Below, in pieces: positions 10,601 through 23,191 of a stretch of 64,000 bases of DNA. The stretch covers positions 7,174,001-7,238,000 of the forward strand of contig NC_037652.1 of the NCBI RefSeq assembly GCF_003254395.2, given 5' to 3'. The notes beneath the pieces were generated by a model, which saw only the letters and a list, made by a program, of their open reading frames with translations, had not been told where the DNA came from and searched no databases. Source of the stretch: Apis mellifera. Lineage: Eukaryota > Arthropoda > Insecta > Hymenoptera > Apidae. The first letter of the stretch is position 1; every line of letters starts with the position of its first letter. Position numbers and translations under genes: made by a program.

Positions 10601-13600
10601 GTAAGTCGAGCATGGCACGAGCGTGGCACGAACGCGAACCTAAAATTTCCTGGAAAGACCATTATAAGAAACATTTATAGCCTTGAGCATAAAATTCAAA
10701 ACAAAAGATATATAAATTTATACGCAGATAAACAGACTTAGAAATGAAATATGCTTTGTAAAATAAAATATGCTTTGTAAAATAAAATTGACTATAATAG
10801 ATAAAAGACATACGCGATGATAGCTTTTAACACGAAATAAAATACTAATAATATAATAATATAATTATAACATATAATATGCATTATACATATACGTATA
10901 TTATTATTATTATTTTTATATTTCTTTATTATCAATAAAAAAACAATATAATTCTATACTAAATATATTTATCTTGCTAAAATAAAATAATTGTTTATAT
11001 AAAAATCATCGAACTGAATAATTAAACGTTGTATATATATATAGTTAATTACTTATTACATAAATTGTTACTTCTTCACTAATTAATTCATATATATTCA
11101 CATATATTCACATATATTCACATATATTCACATAAAGATTTAAAACATATATATATTTATATATATATATATGTATTATATATATATATAAAATATTTTA
11201 CATGTATATATAAAATAAAATCAATTATGATATACATATTAATAAAATGATATCGAATTTTTTCAAAAACTTATAATATAAATTATATATAATTATCAAA
11301 AATCAAATATATAACAAATAAAAATAAAAAAAAAATAATATTAAAAAACTTTAATGTCATTAATAATGCTTAATAAATAATTAAATAAATAATTAGTAAT
11401 TAATTAAATAAAACTAATAATAATATTTAAAAATGATGATGGAATAGCAATAGATTCACAATTGAAATCCCACATTTTATACCGAATTATACGTTACTGC
11501 GATTTTTGGTAACAAATTAGTATTCCATGTGAATCGCATACAGCAGCTTTCTAATTGGCTGTTGCAGCACAATTCTCCTGTCATTTAATATCGCGCGAAG
11601 ATTTAAAATAATATATTATATATTATAAAAACTTTTCCCTGATAAATTAATTACAAGAACATTTCAATTAAACGTTTAAAAAATATTTTGGATTTTTCTT
11701 TAATATATATAACTAAATAATTTTCTAAAAAAAATCAAATATTTTAGAAAATATTTTTACAATAACCATTGTATATAATAACTTTTAAATGCAAATATAT
11801 AATTTGAAATATATAAATAAATATATTAATTATATATAAATATATAATTAATATATAATTTATAATTTAAATATATAATTTTGAGATATATTTTTTATAA
11901 TTTTTAATTATAATTAATTAATTAATTATAATTTTGAAATATATAATTTTTTAGAATTTATTTTTATTAATTTAATTTAAACTAAATTTATTTAAAAATA
12001 AATTAATATTAATTATATTTAATAATATTATTAAATTAAATTAAATTTAATTAAATTAAATTAAATTAAATTCACTAAAAAAAATAATTAAAGATTTTTT
12101 TGAGTGAAATAATATATAATATATAAATAATATATATATAAATAATATATTATATATTAATAATATATATATTAGTAATATATATAATAATAAATATATA
12201 TTAATAATATATTAAATAATATATTATATAATACATATAAATAATTATATTTTTTTATTGAGAAATTTTTATATTTTACTAAGTCTATATTTTATTTAAT
12301 CTATATTTTACTATTTAAACAGATTTTTATATTTTATAATTATATTATTATAATTCATAATAATATTTAATTCAATAATTTTATCAATTTAACAATTTAC
12401 TTTTATGTATTTTCTATTTTCATATATATAAAATATATATTTTTCTATTTTAAAACTTTCACATTCCATATTTACTTGCAACATCTCAACACAATATCCT
12501 AACAATATTCTATTTTTAATCAGTTCTGCTTTTATTTATTTTATATTTTTTTTTTCCATTTGTAATATAGATATTGAAGTTTAGATAGAGAAGATATTGA
12601 AAAGACTTAATATAGTATTATGAATTCTTTATTTTTATCACAGTCAGACTAATATACATTTCCTTTTCTTATGAAATTCACATTTCTATTATATATCCTC
12701 TTTAAAATAAATTGGAATAGAATTTTTTCCCAATGTCAAATCTAAATAAGTTTGTTAATTAAACCGATAAATCGATTAATGTGGAAATCTGTGTTTATAG
12801 TTATAATAATTATACTTATATTTTCATAATAAATTACTTTGAACTTTGTTCAGAATCTGGAAAAATATTTATTTTATTATTCATTAGTATTATCTATTAT
12901 TGATGAGCTTTTTAATCTTTATAAACATGCAAAATAATAAAGTAATCTATCTTAATCTTATTTATCTTATTAGTTCTTTTCTTTTTTTCATTACAAAAAC
13001 TTGAACTTCTTTCTATTTTTTAGATGAAATATGCAAAGCAAATAGTTTATTAAATATATATAATAATATTTCAACCGCAGGTAACTATTTGATCATATTA
13101 TAATTTATTTGAAGCATTTCTGTCTTTGATATCGCTAAGTTTTATTTTATGACATAATACTTATATAAATCTATAAATGAACAATTAAAAAAATTTATCT
13201 TATAGAAAAGTACTTATCTGAATATTTGATAAAATATATTAAGAACATATTTTGTAAATTATTGAATTTATTATTCTTCTGATTATTAAATATGTTGTAT
13301 ATTTTAAAGTAGACATTAATTCTAATTTAAATTTAAATTTTTCCTTCTAAAGCAATATCTTATTTATAATTTTATATAAAAACTTTTTTTATAATTTATG
13401 TGTATGTGTGTTCTATATTTTATTTGCAATTTTACATAAAAATTTAGTTTCAATTCTAACCACTACTAATGTTACAATCTTATTCTATGCTGGATCGGTA
13501 ACATTGAGCATGACACTAAAATGGTAAAGAAACTGTTGAAATCCCTTCGAAATGTTAAGCAAAAAATGCATTGAGTGATTGATCTATTCTATACGTTGTC

Positions 13601-14300
13601 TGTGTCTTTATCTGCTAATAAAACCAAAATTCATAATGTAACGCTAGATGGCAGGGTAAACATATCTATAGCGTGAAAATATCAATATTTCCAAGACAAT
13701 TTTGCAATCGTAACCTGAGTTGCATACAAAACAAACACGATAAGATGTTTATTCATTTACTAAAACTCATTTCTTTATAACATTATAAAATATTTTATCA
13801 ATGCATATAACAGAAAAACAAATAATTTTTTTTAATGAACAAAACAGTGTTGTCATTTTACCGGAAGTAATAGAACATTAAGAGGGAAAATGATATACTT
13901 TTGGCGAAAGTTCATAATAACATCAATGTGTGTGTAAAGAATTTAAATTATTATGCAAAATATTCATACAAATTTATCGAAATGTCAAACGATAAAAAAG
14001 AATGGTTCATTACGATAGTCCAATTGAATAAATGTTTGATAACAAATTAATGTTCTTAAATGATTACGCGAAAAATGAAACCGCCATTTTAAAGCGTTCA
14101 AACACCGTGGCGGCATTACATTTGACGTGTCATTAGTAAATATATTTTTTAGGATTAAATAAAAAGGTTTAAACATATAGATCATTTCAAAAAAAAATTA
14201 AATTTATTTTTATGTCATTTTTGAAATAAATTTATATAAAATTTTATTGAGAAATTTATCTTTCAATGAACCTGCCAGATTGAGTATAGTTATCTACAAA
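10601..14300. other. Very AT-rich desert with simple repeats
   Basis: Between 10.75 and 13.4 kb the sequence is almost pure A/T with TA, TAA and TTAA runs, including a decamer tandem at 11089-11134 and dense TA/TAAT repeats at about 11800-12260. No open frame of interest is present. A higher-complexity stretch begins near 13.45 kb. No gene is supported. Confidence 0.65.
11089..11134. repeat. CATATATTCA decamer tandem repeat
   Basis: Three exact consecutive copies occupy 11101-11130, with partial copies on both sides. Confidence 0.9.
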
Positions 14301-14369
14301 AGTATGTACGTCAGAGCAGCCATAATTTCTACTTACATATGTTAAATGATAAGATCGCACAAGGCGCTT

Positions 14370-15500
14370 CTCAAGAAACATTTTCCTTGTAAAAAACTGA
14401 TACGATTTTGTAAATACAACATCTTTCTAGGATTAATGATTATAAAGTTATGAATTTTCAAAGATCATTTATTCAGAACATCCTTTCAAGTATGTTGGTG
14501 GTTACTGTACCGCTAAAGCGAGGAAGAAACCGAGTGGTCGCTTCGACAGTCGCGGCCTATTAAAATATCGCACTGATTGGATGCAATTACACGTGAATGT
14601 ATCAATTTTTAGATATGATAAATACATATTTGTTACATAAACTAGTTGCATATGTAAGCAAATACAGATCACTTCAAATCATTATATACTTCGATATATA
14701 AAATTCTTTGTTTCATAGACAGAATATCATAATTGTTATAGATAAAGATAATGAAATCCATAATATAGATGATAGGAAAGATATAAAATAATATAAATCT
14801 TTAATAATAAAGGTAATGTCGTATTCTATGTAGTTTCATTCAATGAAAATAGAATCATGACTGATATTTACTGAACTATTAATTTTTTTTTAACATATCT
14901 CTAGAATGTATACTGATTGTCATATGATGCGACTATATGCCCGACGCTATGAATCCAGAAGTGGTCGCTTTGTACAGTCCATTTCGATAAAACAGCTCGA
15001 AGGATCATGAAAAATTATATTTCAATCTATTAAATTATACTCATTATTGAATATGAAACAGTATAAGAAATTTGTAAACAAAAAAAAAATTTTTAAATAT
15101 AATATATATAATATTCTTTCAAAATATCGAAAAATCTTATTATATTATTGAAAATATATTATCTGGAAGTAATAGTACTAGGTATGTGAGTCGACTGTAC
15201 CATAGACGCCACCGGCAGCCACGAGCGGTCGCTTAGTACAATCACTACCAAAAAATATTTGTGAACGCATTGGCGAAACATCAAAATAGGGTCATCCGAT
15301 CGCAAAATTATGAGTAGGGCGTCATGAGAAACTTGTAGATCATAAAAAACTAACACGATTTGGTGTATATAGTATTCATTTTTAACGTATCCCTGCCAAG
15401 ATATCCGTATTTAAAGTCTCATAAAGTTAACGTATTTTCGACTCACTGTATAGAGTGACTGTACCAACGGACGCTACGGGAGTCCGCAGCCGGCATAGGT
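14370..15500. repeat. Diverged repeats with GAGYGGTCGCTT boxes upstream of the SWIB gene
   Basis: Related boxes occur at 14532-14543, 14959-14970 and 15223-15234 (core GWGYGGTCGCTT or close). Two are preceded by ACTGTACC and followed by ACAGT or GTACAAT, giving dyad-like units, and a fourth partial unit (GACTGTACC, ACGCTACGGGAGTC) lies at about 15457-15490, just upstream of the start codon. The leaders also match: about 14350-14420 resembles 15296-15366 (GATCGCA, AGAAAC, TAAAAAACT, ACGATTT in order). This indicates an old duplication that ends at the promoter. Confidence 0.5.
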
Positions 15501-15537
15501 TCAGTTGGCAGCAGTACGCACAGCGAGAAAGACGACC
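15435..15537 (+). promoter_or_regulatory. Promoter/5' UTR region of the SWIB gene (inferred)
   Basis: The roughly 100 bases before the start codon at 15538 are distinctly more GC-rich than the AT-rich DNA upstream and include the last partial GTCGCTT-type repeat. No TATA box at a normal distance is visible. The exact transcription start cannot be placed by eye. Confidence 0.35.
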
Positions 15538-18103
15538 ATGGCTGATATTTCGAACGAAGAACTTCGTAAAGAAATCACCGGTAAGTAGCAATATCCTTCG
15601 ATTTACCGAACTTTGGCCTACGAATATAACAAAATTAAGTTAGTAACCATTCGTGGCTCAAATTATTCGTACGTTTGTGAGTAGGAATATGTAGGAAATC
15701 AGGCTCTTTGCTCTTGCGACGTGACGACTTTAACGCGCACGTATGTGACGAAGTGGCGTGCCCCACGCCGGCCATTACAACCACGATTCATCATATTTCC
15801 ACTTACGTACAGCTTTATCGGAATATTGTATCGCCTAGCCGTTTCGTGTAATCTACTATTGAATTTTTTATATAATTTTTTGATGTCTTGGAAAAATTTT
15901 GATTTTTCCTTGGTTTTCTAGAAATGAACGCTTTCCCTATATTCTGTTCTATAGTATGCTGTATGACGCGTCTAACTGTGGTGGCGCGCGCCTGAAGCCA
16001 TCGCATGCTTCATATCTCGCTCTTTCTCTTGTCTTCAACGACTTTTGCACCATGAAAAGTGATCTTAACATGGACCGTGCCCTCATTTTCTAGAATATTT
16101 CAACGGATTCTGCTTTTTTCTTTTGTTTTACCAATCCAAATATAGCCTCGTCCCTCGAATTTTACACGCTTGTTACAGTTGCAGTTACGGCGTATTTTGT
16201 TGCCACGAATATTCACTAGTTTTTACCTTTCCCGCCGCCTCAAAATGGACATGATGTTTATACTTTATTAATATTTTTTCCTTAATTTTATGTTTTTTTG
16301 TTCAATCGCTTATCTTGAATTTTCGCATAAACGGTTAATTATACCGATCTGTATGAACTTTCATCGTTTATATATGGTTGAACTTTTAGCTATTTTTCGT
16401 CATTCCAAGGTCCAATGTATTTTACGATCGATCCACTGATGCAAAGAAAGCAGTTTTATAAACTCAATTAATTTAATATATTTTCGCCAAGAAATTTATT
16501 TTCAGAAATTTTTTTTTCTTTTTTTTTTCTTTTTTTTTTTTTTCACAAAAATTGGCAACCGGCACGATGAATAGCGGCCATTTTCGTTCAATATTTACTA
16601 GTATTCTGGCGCGGGAAACTTACATTATTCTAAATTTTATCTGATATTATACATTTTAAATTCTAATTGATTTATACTATTATATAAACATTACCTTTTA
16701 TTAATAGCATTATCATTTCTTGTATTTTATAATATATTAAGTATAAAAATAAATTAAAGTTAAAATTTATACGAATAAATTGTCTATTTTTAGTTAAATT
16801 TCGAATATTCAAGCTAAGAAAATTTTTTGCATGAAATGGAAATATATTTTTATGTTTAGCTATCCTTAAGGATGCAGATCTTACTACTATGTCAGCTAAG
16901 AAAGTAAGGCTACAAATTGAAGGAAAACTTGATATAGACCTTACTGAAAGGTAAGAGCTTATGTAAATTATCATCAACATTCAATATCAATAAATTTCTT
17001 ATTTTACTTTATATTTCTAATAAAGAAATAGAAAAAGAGAGAATATATGTTTTTGGATACAGCAGGCGCTCTTGTAATTAAAATGAATCAAGAGTGAGAT
17101 TATCTGTATCCGAAATAAAAGTAAGGTTCTCTGTGTGAAACTACTTCTTAAAGTTTTCACCTCGTTCCACCTTCAACATTTTGTTTGATATTAAATATAA
17201 TTTCATTTATAAGTTTTACTTTGTATTTAATGTGGTGGTGAAATTTTATGGTAAATTTATGTACAGGAAAAAGGAAGTAGACAATTTAGTCATGGAGTGT
17301 TTACAAGAAAAACAAGATGGAGCAAAGAAAAAGAAGAAGACTGCTAGTGAAGAATCTGAAGATGGTGAAGAAGAGGAAGAAGAAGGATCAGAAGAAGAAG
17401 AAGAGGAAGAAGAAAAAAAGCCAGCCAAAAGGAGTCCCGCAAAGAAACAAATTAATAAACGTAAGAAAGGATCTTCTGATGATGAAGAAAGTGCAAGTGA
17501 TGATGATGCTAGTGACGAAGAATATAATCCAAAGAAACCAAAGGCAACACCTAAAAAAAGTAAATAAATTTAAAATATATTATTTATATATATATATAAA
17601 TACACATATATACATACACATATATATGTTTATTCCTCTCTGATTCTTTTATTTTTAATAATATTTTTAATAGATAAGCCTGGCAAGAAAGGAAAAAAGA
17701 AAGGTAGTGACAGCGACAGTGATGAAGATTGGGGTAAAGTTAAGAAAGCTCAAGGTGGAGGAGCAAAGAAAGGTGGTGGAGGTAAAGCTAAAGGTGGATA
17801 TACTCGTGCTATCACATTATCTCCGGAACTTGCTGCTGTTGTTGGTGCTGAACAAATGGCTCGACATGAAGTTGTGAAAAAGATTTGGAGTATCATTAAA
17901 GAAAGGAATCTTTATGTAAGTATTAAACTTATATGTTGTTTTCTTATTTTATTTTCAACATTTTAATATATTTTATTATTTTATAGGATCCTAAAAATAA
18001 GCAATACGCACTTTGCGATGATGAATTATTGAAAGTAATTGGAGTAAAACGTTTTAGAACTTTTGGTATGATGAAGTACCTCAAAAATCACTTTGTAGAT
18101 TAA
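15538..18103 (+). CDS. SWIB-domain nuclear protein with DEK-C-like N-terminus (UAF30/spp27-like)
   Basis: Five coding exons join in phase: 15538-15580, 16860-16950, 17267-17559, 17674-17915 and 17987-18103, giving 261 aa. Residues 1-55 form a short helical domain like the C-terminal domain of DEK (the segment AILKDADLTTMSAKKVR is typical). Residues about 68-185 are low-complexity: an acidic Glu run, Lys-rich patches and Gly/Lys linkers, consistent with nuclear localisation and histone or DNA contact. Residues about 186-260 match a SWIB/MDM2 domain, from TRAITLSPELAAVVG to FGMMKYLKNHFVD. Yeast Uaf30 and fission-yeast Spp27, with the same DEK-C plus SWIB layout, belong to the RNA polymerase I upstream activation factor; animal relatives are poorly characterised chromatin/transcription proteins. 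The start is the first ATG of the N-terminal domain, followed after 43 nt by a strong GTAAGT donor. It lies tail-to-tail with CFAP206. Family assignment is firm; precise function is inferred. Confidence 0.92.
17051..17116 (+). ncRNA. Candidate pre-miRNA-like hairpin in SWIB intron 2
   Basis: Between exons 2 and 3 the arms TTGGATACAG and CTGTATCCGAA pair, then an asymmetric internal loop is followed by CTCTTG pairing with CAAGAG around a terminal loop of about 14 nt. The length (about 66 nt) and arm pairing resemble a small miRNA precursor on the sense strand of the host intron. I do not recognise the arm sequences as a known miRNA family. It could also be a non-functional inverted repeat. Confidence 0.3.
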
Positions 18104-19693
18104 ATCATCCTCGAACCACGAATTCTAACAGGTTATAAACATTGTATAACGTATTCCAAGATGCAAAGTGCATCTTTCCATCTTTCTCACACGATACATA
18201 AATATACATACATACAAACACAAACATATTTCTTGCGACTTAAGACTTTAGCCATGTTTACATCATTCCGATAAACTCTGTTGTCCATGGTAGCTGCTTT
18301 GTCTTATTGAATATAATCTTATATTCGCGATGTAGCATCTTAATTTATGGGCATTATTATAAAAGCGCGGCTCGTTAACATTGTTAAAAGCTGCCCAAAA
18401 TGTGTATGCAAATGATGACCCACAAGTAGGAATCTATGTAGATTTGATCAATGTCACGATGATATAAAAAAGGAAGGGTTGATACCATGGACGTGCGGAT
18501 GATTTCGAAATGTGGAAAACATTAAAATGGCCAATAGTCAATAAGCTGGTTTTAAGTCAATGTATTCAAAGTTAATGTTTTATCGTTTGCCTGGTGGTTC
18601 TTGTAAACAATCCTTTTTCACCAAGCATGAAAATACGGTGTGCCATTGTGGCAGTAAAAAGTGAAGCAGTAAAAACTGTTTTAAATTTTTTTTAAATGAA
18701 TTTTGTTTTTTTTTTTTTTTTTTATTTTATTACGTGACAGTTAAAAATTGAAGTAGATTAAATACTTAGATTAAATAAAAAAATATTAATAATGATAACT
18801 GATTGCGGTAATGCTTAATTTCTTTTCTAATTTTTTTTTTTCTTTTTTTTTTTTTCTAAATCACTAATTGCCGCCCAAAAATCACACAATATTTTCATCT
18901 TTTTATTTTAATATTGGTTACTTTCTGAAAATGGATGTAACAAAGGGACAATTTTTCAAACAAAGGAGAGAAAGAGAGAATGGGAAGAGATATGTGGTAA
19001 GTTAAAAAAAAAGTATGATAAGAATTAAGAGAACGACGATGCGAAAAATCAACATCCTGTACCTCTTCTGTATAATTGTTACATTATACACTGAAATTAT
19101 TATTAAGCGAAATTTAATTGTATTATCGTGTAATTACTAATTATTGTCGTAATATAGGTTTCTTGGTGTAAAAAATTGACCTAACTCTTAAGATTTAATG
19201 GTAAAGTGATGTATTCAGTAAAAGTATGATGCATGCATATTAAAGATCACAGTATGCGCAGCATTGCGCAATGTTGAATTGTAGAAAGTAAGATAGATTG
19301 ATGATTGCGAGATGCGGAATCCTATTGTGGATATACGCATCTCGTTGTATGGAAAAATTTGTGTATTTTGAATATAAATTATGAATGCTGGCCTAAATTA
19401 ATGGAAGCCACGAAGAAATCATTGCAAACATTTGACGATAATGAAAATATTACGCGTGTTACGAAGTAAATTATAATAATACCAGTTTGTTTTCTAAATG
19501 AAAAAAAAAAAAAGTACAGGTTATGCCAAGATATTTCGTGAATGTATTTGAAAACATCATTAAAAAGATATTGCTTTCATTTTTTTTTAAGAGTGCTCTT
19601 TGTAGCTTCATTCTATCGTGAATAACCTTCGGACACCTATCCAATATATCCTTTAAGGCTAATGCAAAATTTATATTATATGATATATATTAT
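18104..19693. other. Tail-to-tail intergenic region, probable SWIB 3' UTR
   Basis: The SWIB gene and CFAP206 converge here. Composition just after the SWIB stop (18104-18660) is mixed-sequence, suggesting a long 3' UTR. T-rich tracts lie near 18705-18725 and 18830-18856, and an AATAAA at 18774-18779 could be a poly(A) signal for the plus-strand gene. No additional open reading frame with a recognisable domain is present. Confidence 0.45.
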
Positions 19694-22506
19694 TTATAAG
19701 TGTTTCAGTTCGGTTTCCAAGAAAGATACTACATGTTGATTATCATCGTGCCTCCCCCGTAGACCAAAGATATAAGTTAAGAGTTTCTTTGTATTCGTGT
19801 AATTATCTCTTCTTGTTTGAACTTCTTTGTCTCGAGGCGGAGCTGCTTGTATATAAACACCGTATCTGAAGTTGGACTTATGCGTTTGAGTGCTGCGTGT
19901 TTTATATCGACTTATTGTCGCCTGGAAAAAGGAATGAAGTCGCTTTTTTTTTTTTTTTTTTCTATTTTATTTAACCTACATTATATTTATTGATAGAACT
20001 TACTAAATGTAACGCTTTATTTCTTAATTCCCAGATATTCGAAGAATAATTCTTATCGATGAACGATGGAAGTATATGCAAATCTGTTTGAACCATTCGA
20101 TGGTTACACATTTTTAACTCAGGACCTTCTTCCATCCTTGTTAAGTAAAATTCTCTATTAAGTAATTTTATATTAAATTTAGATTAATAACATTATTAAA
20201 TACTTACACTTCTTCAGTTTGTAAAGCTCGTACATCATCGTATACTTGAAACAAATATACATACTCAAAATTATCGCGTATAAAATTAAGACCGTCGTAA
20301 ATGTATCTGTGACAAATTTATTCATTTAATATTTTAATAGTTATAGTTTTTGTAGTTTGTAACAAAGACATACCTATCGGGATCTTTTCCAAATTCTTTC
20401 GCTGCATCGATCGAACAAAATACATAATATTTTCCTTTCCATTTAACAACACCATTATTCGGATTTCCCGGGATTAATACTCCTTTTCTAATGAACATCC
20501 ATGCGCAAAATCCTAGAAACTAATGGCGAATTCATTAACTTAGAGAACTCATACTTTGGTACGAACCTTGGTGTAATAATCTTCAATTTCAACATCTTAT
20601 GTTTCATATTACCTCTAAATTTATGTTCTCGAAATCCACAGTAGTGTTAGGATAATAAATAGTGCACGGGCCACACTCCTCTAAAATAAAATTTTTAATT
20701 TGTAGCATCTAATTTTTTATCTGATATTACAATATTAATTTGCAATTTATTTTATAACCTATTAATTCACCCATCGTTTGCTCTAATCTTTCAGCATCTG
20801 TAAGTACTTTATTATCGGACAGCATATCCAGCATTAGTGTTTCATTGTATGTGTTCACATAATTCTATAATATATATGTAAAATATTGGTATATATTCAA
20901 TCTTTTTACTTCATTGTTTATATTCGTACATAATTATATTTAATAATTACCTTTGTAGTCAAAGTTTGAAGTTCCCAAAAAAAGTTGTTAATACCACTTA
21001 TTATAATCACTTCATCCTGAAGTCCCATCCATATATCGGCTAAATCGATGAATTGTGGCTAGTCAAGAGTAGTCAAGGATAAATTAATATAATTATAAAA
21101 TGAAGATTCGCAGAAAAAGAAAACGTGTAAAATGATTTCTTACGTATACTTCAGTACTGGAGATCGCAGTTTTATACCTCACAGTGTCATGAAGTTTAAA
21201 GAAGCGTTTCTCAAGACGTTCTAGATAATTTTGAATCTCCTTTTCGCTACGATCTATGTCGCTTAACAGTTTTCTACGATGAAAAGAACGATGATTATCG
21301 ACATTAAATTTTATTATTATTGTTATCGAACCATACCTGATATAAATCTCTTGTTGGCGGCACACTGTTAACATTTCAGTTGCCCACTCTATATTCTTTT
21401 TTGAAAAAATATTAATCGGTAATTCTTTTACAAAGCATATTTTTTCTACAATTGCAGTGAATTTGTATATTTTCGTCATTAAATGTTCTAAAAATTCCAT
21501 GATAATTTCACGACTTCTTTTTACAGCTTTTTGCAAAATGGCAGGCACTGAGAGAGAGAAGATAATTCTCGTTAACGATTTATTTTTTTATAGTATATTA
21601 ATTTTAATCATTTCCAAAGACTTACAATCGTCAATCCCTTCTCCTCCGCGTTGGCAATCTCTGTTAAACAATCGTATTCCAGCGACTATGCACATTAATT
21701 CCATTAACTGTTCTTCCTTCTCACGTTTAGACAATTTTACATAGTGTTCCAATTCCAAAGGTTGAAAAATACTTTTCAATGCTATTGAAACTTCGCTGAA
21801 ATAATAAATTTTATTTCTCATTAATACAAATAATATAAAGAAAAATACGTACAATATAATATTTTATAAATTTAGCATTATTACTGAATTACTGCGGCTA
21901 CAGTAGGATTTCCAAGACCGCTTAAAATAGTGATAACCGTCAATATCTTTTGATACAATTTTTCAAATTCCTGTCTATTTGTAATTTTTTCAGTTTTACA
22001 AATTTCCGCAACCAATGGTCCACTTTTTTGATGCAATCGTAATCTGTATCGTTTAACGACTTCATCTGGAAGGAATGGAAAACATATTTGATTATGTAAT
22101 TATTATTTATAATTGTTATTTCGAATATTAAATACATTTAAATAGATTTTTACCTCTGGCATGATAGTGTTTTGCAAAATATAATTGAATTTTCAATATT
22201 GTTAAACTTATTTTTTTTTCATCACATATTTTTTCAACTATATCTTTAATAAGATTCTCATTTTTCTCATCCATTTTATATATAGGATTTAAATGGAATA
22301 AAGTAATCTGTAAAACGGATAAATGTAGAAAATAATATTTTGCATCGAAAATTAACATTGAATAATTATTTAGGTTAATTCAAAATTAAAAGTTTCTCAT
22401 AAAGGATACGTACCAGAAAAGAAACAAAATCCTCAGTTGTATTTACGTTTTGTTCCAAGCACATAATTATTATTTTTTCTATTATTTCCTTTCGCAAGTT
22501 TTCCAT
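19694..22506 (-). CDS. CFAP206: Cilia- and flagella-associated protein 206 (CFAP206)
   Basis: Thirteen coding exons in phase on the minus strand: 22506-22414, 22307-22154, 22065-21885, 21795-21626, 21547-21337, 21273-21144, 21058-20951, 20864-20771, 20680-20613, 20519-20374, 20306-20208, 20154-20004 and 19921-19694, giving 610 aa against about 620 in mammals. Recognised landmarks in order are the central IVAGIRLFNRDCQRGGEGID (residues about 180-199), the segment ending WMGLQDEVIIISGI, GFCAWMF followed by GVLIPGNP and YYVFCSIDAA, the QTDLHILPSF block, and the C-terminal APPRDKEVQT plus YIFGLRG. CFAP206 is an axonemal adaptor needed for radial spoke 2 and ciliary motility; in an insect it would act in sperm flagella or chordotonal cilia. 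Introns are only about 65-180 nt. Exon 8 could end at 20771 or about 12 nt further (before GTTATA), and exon 12 could start at 20154 or about 18 nt later; both alternatives keep frame. Confidence 0.94.
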
Positions 22507-23191
22507 AATTAAAATCCAATAACTGCGTACACGAATTAAAGTAACGTCGACCTTTCAATTTTCCTTGTAGTTTGATCAATATTTCACAACTTCAATTCTC
22601 TTGTGTTAAAAGTTTAATTTTTTTTTTTTTAATTTTTATAATATCGAAGCATTAAAATTAATTTATTTAGCTTTTTAAAATGATTATTGTATTTGAGGTA
22701 AAACAATCTTTTGGTTAATTATTCCTTTGTTTTTTAATAACTTATTAATTCTGTATATTTCTGTTACTAATATCAGCCGATCAATAATTCATATGAACGT
22801 CAAGAAAAAAAAAAAAGGAACCAAAGTATGGTAGATAATTATTATGAAAGAACAAAAAAAGCATAAAAAAAATATATATAAAAAAGAAACATAATTTGCG
22901 ATTTAAATGACGATTATAATCGGCGCGCTTCGAGCTCGGCAAAGTTCGTGAATGTTCGTAGGTTCGATGGCTCGATACACAAAGGGGGAGGAAGGAGGGG
23001 GAGGGGGCCTGGATGAAGCTCCATCAGAGGTGTTGCAACAGTCCCAACCGACGGAGCAGTCGGGTTGGGTGGTTAGTACGGTGTGGAGTGCGTGTAACGA
23101 AAGTAGATAGAACACGGAACGTAAAAACGTGATTACCGGTTGTCATGACGTTTGCGTGAGCTTTGTGTATTGCGATTCGCCGCCTAAAAAC
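22507..23191. promoter_or_regulatory. Head-to-head promoter region between CFAP206 and the ADAM gene
   Basis: The two start codons are 685 bp apart on opposite strands. The CFAP206-proximal half is AT-rich with T and A runs (22617-22631, 22805-22818). From about 22915 the sequence becomes CpG/GC-rich up to the ADAM start, suggesting the ADAM promoter and 5' UTR. A bidirectional promoter is possible but not shown. I saw no convincing RFX X-box, the motif expected near some ciliary genes. Confidence 0.45.

Noticed and set aside
22507..22700. Search for an RFX X-box upstream of CFAP206
   Set aside because: No GTNRCC-N-RGYAAC-like dyad of acceptable quality was found by eye.
23129..23191. In-frame GTG upstream extension of the ADAM start
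   Set aside because: Nuclear insect genes start at ATG; the ATG at 23192 precedes the hydrophobic signal segment at a suitable distance.
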